Below are positions 62,000 to 64,000 of a DNA stretch of 64,000 bases, one piece after another; the stretch's first letter is position 1, and each line of letters starts with the position of its first letter. Under the pieces are notes generated by a model that saw only the letters and a list, made by a program, of their open reading frames with translations, had not been told where the DNA came from and ran no database searches. The stretch is from Bradyrhizobium sp. LTSP885 (GTDB taxonomy: Bacteria; Pseudomonadota; Alphaproteobacteria; Rhizobiales; Xanthobacteraceae): assembly GCF_000938305.1 (NCBI RefSeq), contig NZ_JYMT01000042.1:738424-802423 (forward strand). The letters run 5' to 3'. The translations under genes and the position numbers were made by a program.

Positions 62000-62668
62000 A
62001 TGTCGCAGATGCTTCAGATCCACGACCAACTCCGGGAGATGATCCTCTCGCTCGACCTCGGCCCCGGCGAGCGGCTGACCGAGCGATGGCTGGAGAGTCG
62101 CTTCGAGGGCTCGCGCACGCCGATCCGTGCCGCGCTGCTGCGGCTCGAAGGCGAAGAACTGGTGCGGCGGGACGGCCGCAACTGGATCGTCGCGCCGATC
62201 GATCTCAGTGAGCTGGCGGCGCTCGCCGAGTTCCGCGTACCGCTGGAGACGACTGCCGTGCGGCTCGCCTGCGCGCGGGCAAGCGAGGCCGATCTCGCCG
62301 GCGTTGAAGCGATGCTGGATGCCTGCCAGTCAGGTGCGCCCCGCGAGGAATGGCACCGCGTCGGCACCGATTTTCATGTCGAGATCGCGCGCCTCTCCGG
62401 CAATCCGTTCATCGTCAAGGCGCTCGAGGGCGCGATGACCCGGCTGTCGCGGGCGCGCTGGCTGGAGGTGTGGACCGAGCCGTCGCGCGAGCAGGCCTGG
62501 CGCGAGCACCGGCGCATTCTCGGATTCATCCGCAGCAACGATCCGGATGCCGCCGCCCGCGAGGCGGCCGACCATATCAGCGACACCCGCGACCGCCTGC
62601 TCCGCTCGCTCAACGAGGATCGCCGGGGCTTAAGGGCGCGCGGCTTCGCCGTTATCGGTCTGCGCTGA
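62000..62668 (+). CDS. GntR family regulator (FadR subfamily, FCD domain)
   Basis: 222 residues from the ATG at 62000 (MSQMLQIHDQLREMILSLDL). The frame is open upstream but runs through the operator palindrome. The winged helix has LGPGERLTERWLESRFEGSRTPIRAALLRLEGEELV. The FCD ligand/metal domain follows with FRVPLETTAVRLA, DFHVEIARLSGN and EHRRILGFI, which contain the usual Asp/His metal ligands. It is cotranscribed with the MFS gene 1 bp downstream and probably represses both. Confidence 0.9.
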   Translation: MSQMLQIHDQLREMILSLDLGPGERLTERWLESRFEGSRTPIRAALLRLEGEELVRRDGRNWIVAPIDLSELAALAEFRVPLETTAVRLACARASEADLAGVEAMLDACQSGAPREEWHRVGTDFHVEIARLSGNPFIVKALEGAMTRLSRARWLEVWTEPSREQAWREHRRILGFIRSNDPDAAAREAADHISDTRDRLLRSLNEDRRGLRARGFAVIGLR

Positions 62669-62669
62669 G

Positions 62670-63881
62670 ATGGATACGGAGATCGATCGCGACGCAGCCC
62701 TCGACGAAGGGCCCTGGAAGCGCAACCTGATCGTATGCGTGTTCGGCTCCTTCACCACGATCGTGGGGATGACCTTGCTGCTGCCGTTCCTGCCGCTCTA
62801 TGTCGAGCAGCTTGGCGTGACCGATCATGCCGCCATCGTGCAGTGGTCGGGCATAGCCTATGGCGCGACCTTCTTCACCGCCGCATTGACCGCGCCGCTG
62901 TGGGGGCGCCTCGCCGACCGCTACGGCCGCAAGCTGATGCTGATCCGCGCCAGCCTCGGCATGGCCGTTGCGATGTCGCTGATCGGCTTGGCCCACAATG
63001 TCTATGAACTGGTGGGGCTCCGACTGCTGACCGGCCTGCTCGGCGGTTACGCCTCGGGCTCGACCGTGCTCGTCGCCTCCCAGACCCCGAAGGCCCGTTC
63101 CGGCTGGGCGATCGGCGTGCTGTCCGCCGGCATCATGGCCGGCAGCCTGGTTGGCCCCTTGATCGGCGGCATCCTGCCGCCCCTGATCGGCATCCGCGCG
63201 ACCTTCTTCCTGTCCGGCGGCATCATCTTCATCACCTTCCTCGGCACGACGTTCCTGATCCGCGAGGGAGCCCGGCCGCAGACGGCGCGCGGCAGCAAAT
63301 CGCGCGGCGGCTGGTCGCTGTTACCGGACAAGCGCCCGGTCGCCGCGATGTGGGTGACGGGATTGCTGTTGATGATCGCCAACATGTCGATCGAGCCGAT
63401 CATCACGGTCTATGTCGCCCAGTTGGTCGAAGCACCGCAGGTAACGTTCGTTGCCGGCCTCGTGATGTCGGCGGCGGCCTTCGGCAGCCTGCTGTCCTCG
63501 TCGCACCTCGGCAAGCTCGCCGACCGCGTCGGCCACTGGCGCATCATCATTGTGTGCCTTGCCGTCTCGGCACTGCTGTTGATCCCGCAGGCCTTCGTGA
63601 CGAGCAGCTGGCAACTCATCGTGCTGCGTTTCCTGATGGGGCTGTCGCTCGGCGGCCTGCTGCCATGCATCGCAAGCGTGATCAGACACAACGTGCCTGA
63701 CACCGTCACTGGCAGCATGCTCGGCTATTCAGTCTCGGCGCAATATGCGGGGCAAGTGATCGGCCCGCTCGCCGGTGGATTCATCGGCGGCCATATCGGC
63801 ATGCGCGCAGTCTTCCTTGGCACGAGCGTGCTGATGGCGCTCGGGGCGATCGGCAATTTCTTTGTCGAGAAGAAAGAGTAG
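62670..63881 (+). CDS. MFS transporter (DHA1-like efflux type)
   Basis: 403 residues with 12 predicted membrane segments. The A-motif is GRLADRYGRKLMLIRA and motif C-like residues occur in GVLSAGIMAGSLVGPLIGGIL. The pattern is that of MdtG/TetA-type drug:proton antiporters. It starts 1 bp after the GntR stop, so the regulator and transporter form one unit, and the ligand sensed is likely a transported compound. About 120 bp follow to the window end without a supportable gene. Confidence 0.88.
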   Translation: MDTEIDRDAALDEGPWKRNLIVCVFGSFTTIVGMTLLLPFLPLYVEQLGVTDHAAIVQWSGIAYGATFFTAALTAPLWGRLADRYGRKLMLIRASLGMAVAMSLIGLAHNVYELVGLRLLTGLLGGYASGSTVLVASQTPKARSGWAIGVLSAGIMAGSLVGPLIGGILPPLIGIRATFFLSGGIIFITFLGTTFLIREGARPQTARGSKSRGGWSLLPDKRPVAAMWVTGLLLMIANMSIEPIITVYVAQLVEAPQVTFVAGLVMSAAAFGSLLSSSHLGKLADRVGHWRIIIVCLAVSALLLIPQAFVTSSWQLIVLRFLMGLSLGGLLPCIASVIRHNVPDTVTGSMLGYSVSAQYAGQVIGPLAGGFIGGHIGMRAVFLGTSVLMALGAIGNFFVEKKE

Positions 63882-64000
63882 CTCCTGCCGGCGCTCCTCG
63901 TTCCGCGGTGACGAAAAACACATCAGCGGTGTCGGAACGCATGCCGTTCGTCCGTCCTTTGTTATGAAGCAGGACACTTCGTAACAGGACATGGAGATAG

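Noticed and set aside
63729..63992. An 87-codon minus-strand frame at the right edge
   Set aside because: It mostly overlaps the MFS gene in antisense and has no recognisable feature.
63991..64000. Possible start codon of a next plus-strand gene
   Set aside because: Only ten bases remain before the window end and no clear ribosome-binding site precedes it.

Overview
The window looks like a chromosomal segment of a Bradyrhizobium-type alphaproteobacterium (Nitrobacteraceae). The reasons are high GC, an alphaproteobacterial nuo operon followed by birA, rnj and mce, and several palindromic intergenic elements and a multicopy-type repeat that I associate with Bradyrhizobium. The assignment is from recognition, not a database search.

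Layout. 1-3257 (minus): copper-uptake cluster (DUF2946 protein, TonB-dependent receptor, PCu(A)C chaperone, the last cut by the window edge). 3663-4121: single-domain globin with an intrinsic terminator squeezed just before its start codon. 4239-7835 (plus): ribose-type ABC importer, then about 700 bp of repeats. 8541-13461 (minus): methylthioribose kinase, a small anchored protein, DUF1467, methylmalonyl-CoA epimerase, RNase J and biotin ligase. 13562-29772 (minus): the complete 14-gene complex I operon nuoA-N, with three extra genes inside it (FkbM methyltransferase, a 54-residue membrane protein, a 165-residue membrane protein) and a palindromic element flanked by an 11-bp direct repeat at the nuoI/nuoJ junction.

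29987-35211: MarR regulator divergent from a Rieske oxygenase and MFS transporter, then an alpha/beta hydrolase and a TRAP binding protein, probably an aromatic-acid catabolic locus. 35405-39721: small conserved proteins and a UbiA / membrane protein / HAD operon that looks like a split form of the HAD-UbiA fusion. 39846-42632 (minus): five overlapping or closely spaced genes for exported glycine-rich proteins, one with two PAN/Apple-like domains, bracketed by two copies of a 63-codon gene and lying next to tRNA-Asp. 43682-46535: HU-family protein, peptidase T, a methyltransferase and a small exported protein.

46715-61269 (minus) is the most unusual region. A type I secretion ABC transporter and its HlyD-type adaptor lead into a 2379-residue protein built from about 49 forty-residue repeats. 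Next come a protein fusing a phosphoribosyltransferase-like domain to a PQQ-type beta-propeller, and a protein fusing an AMMECR1-like domain to an alpha/alpha-toroid-like domain. I propose these five genes form one export and possibly modification system. tRNA-Val and a GntR/MFS operon with a clear palindromic operator close the window.
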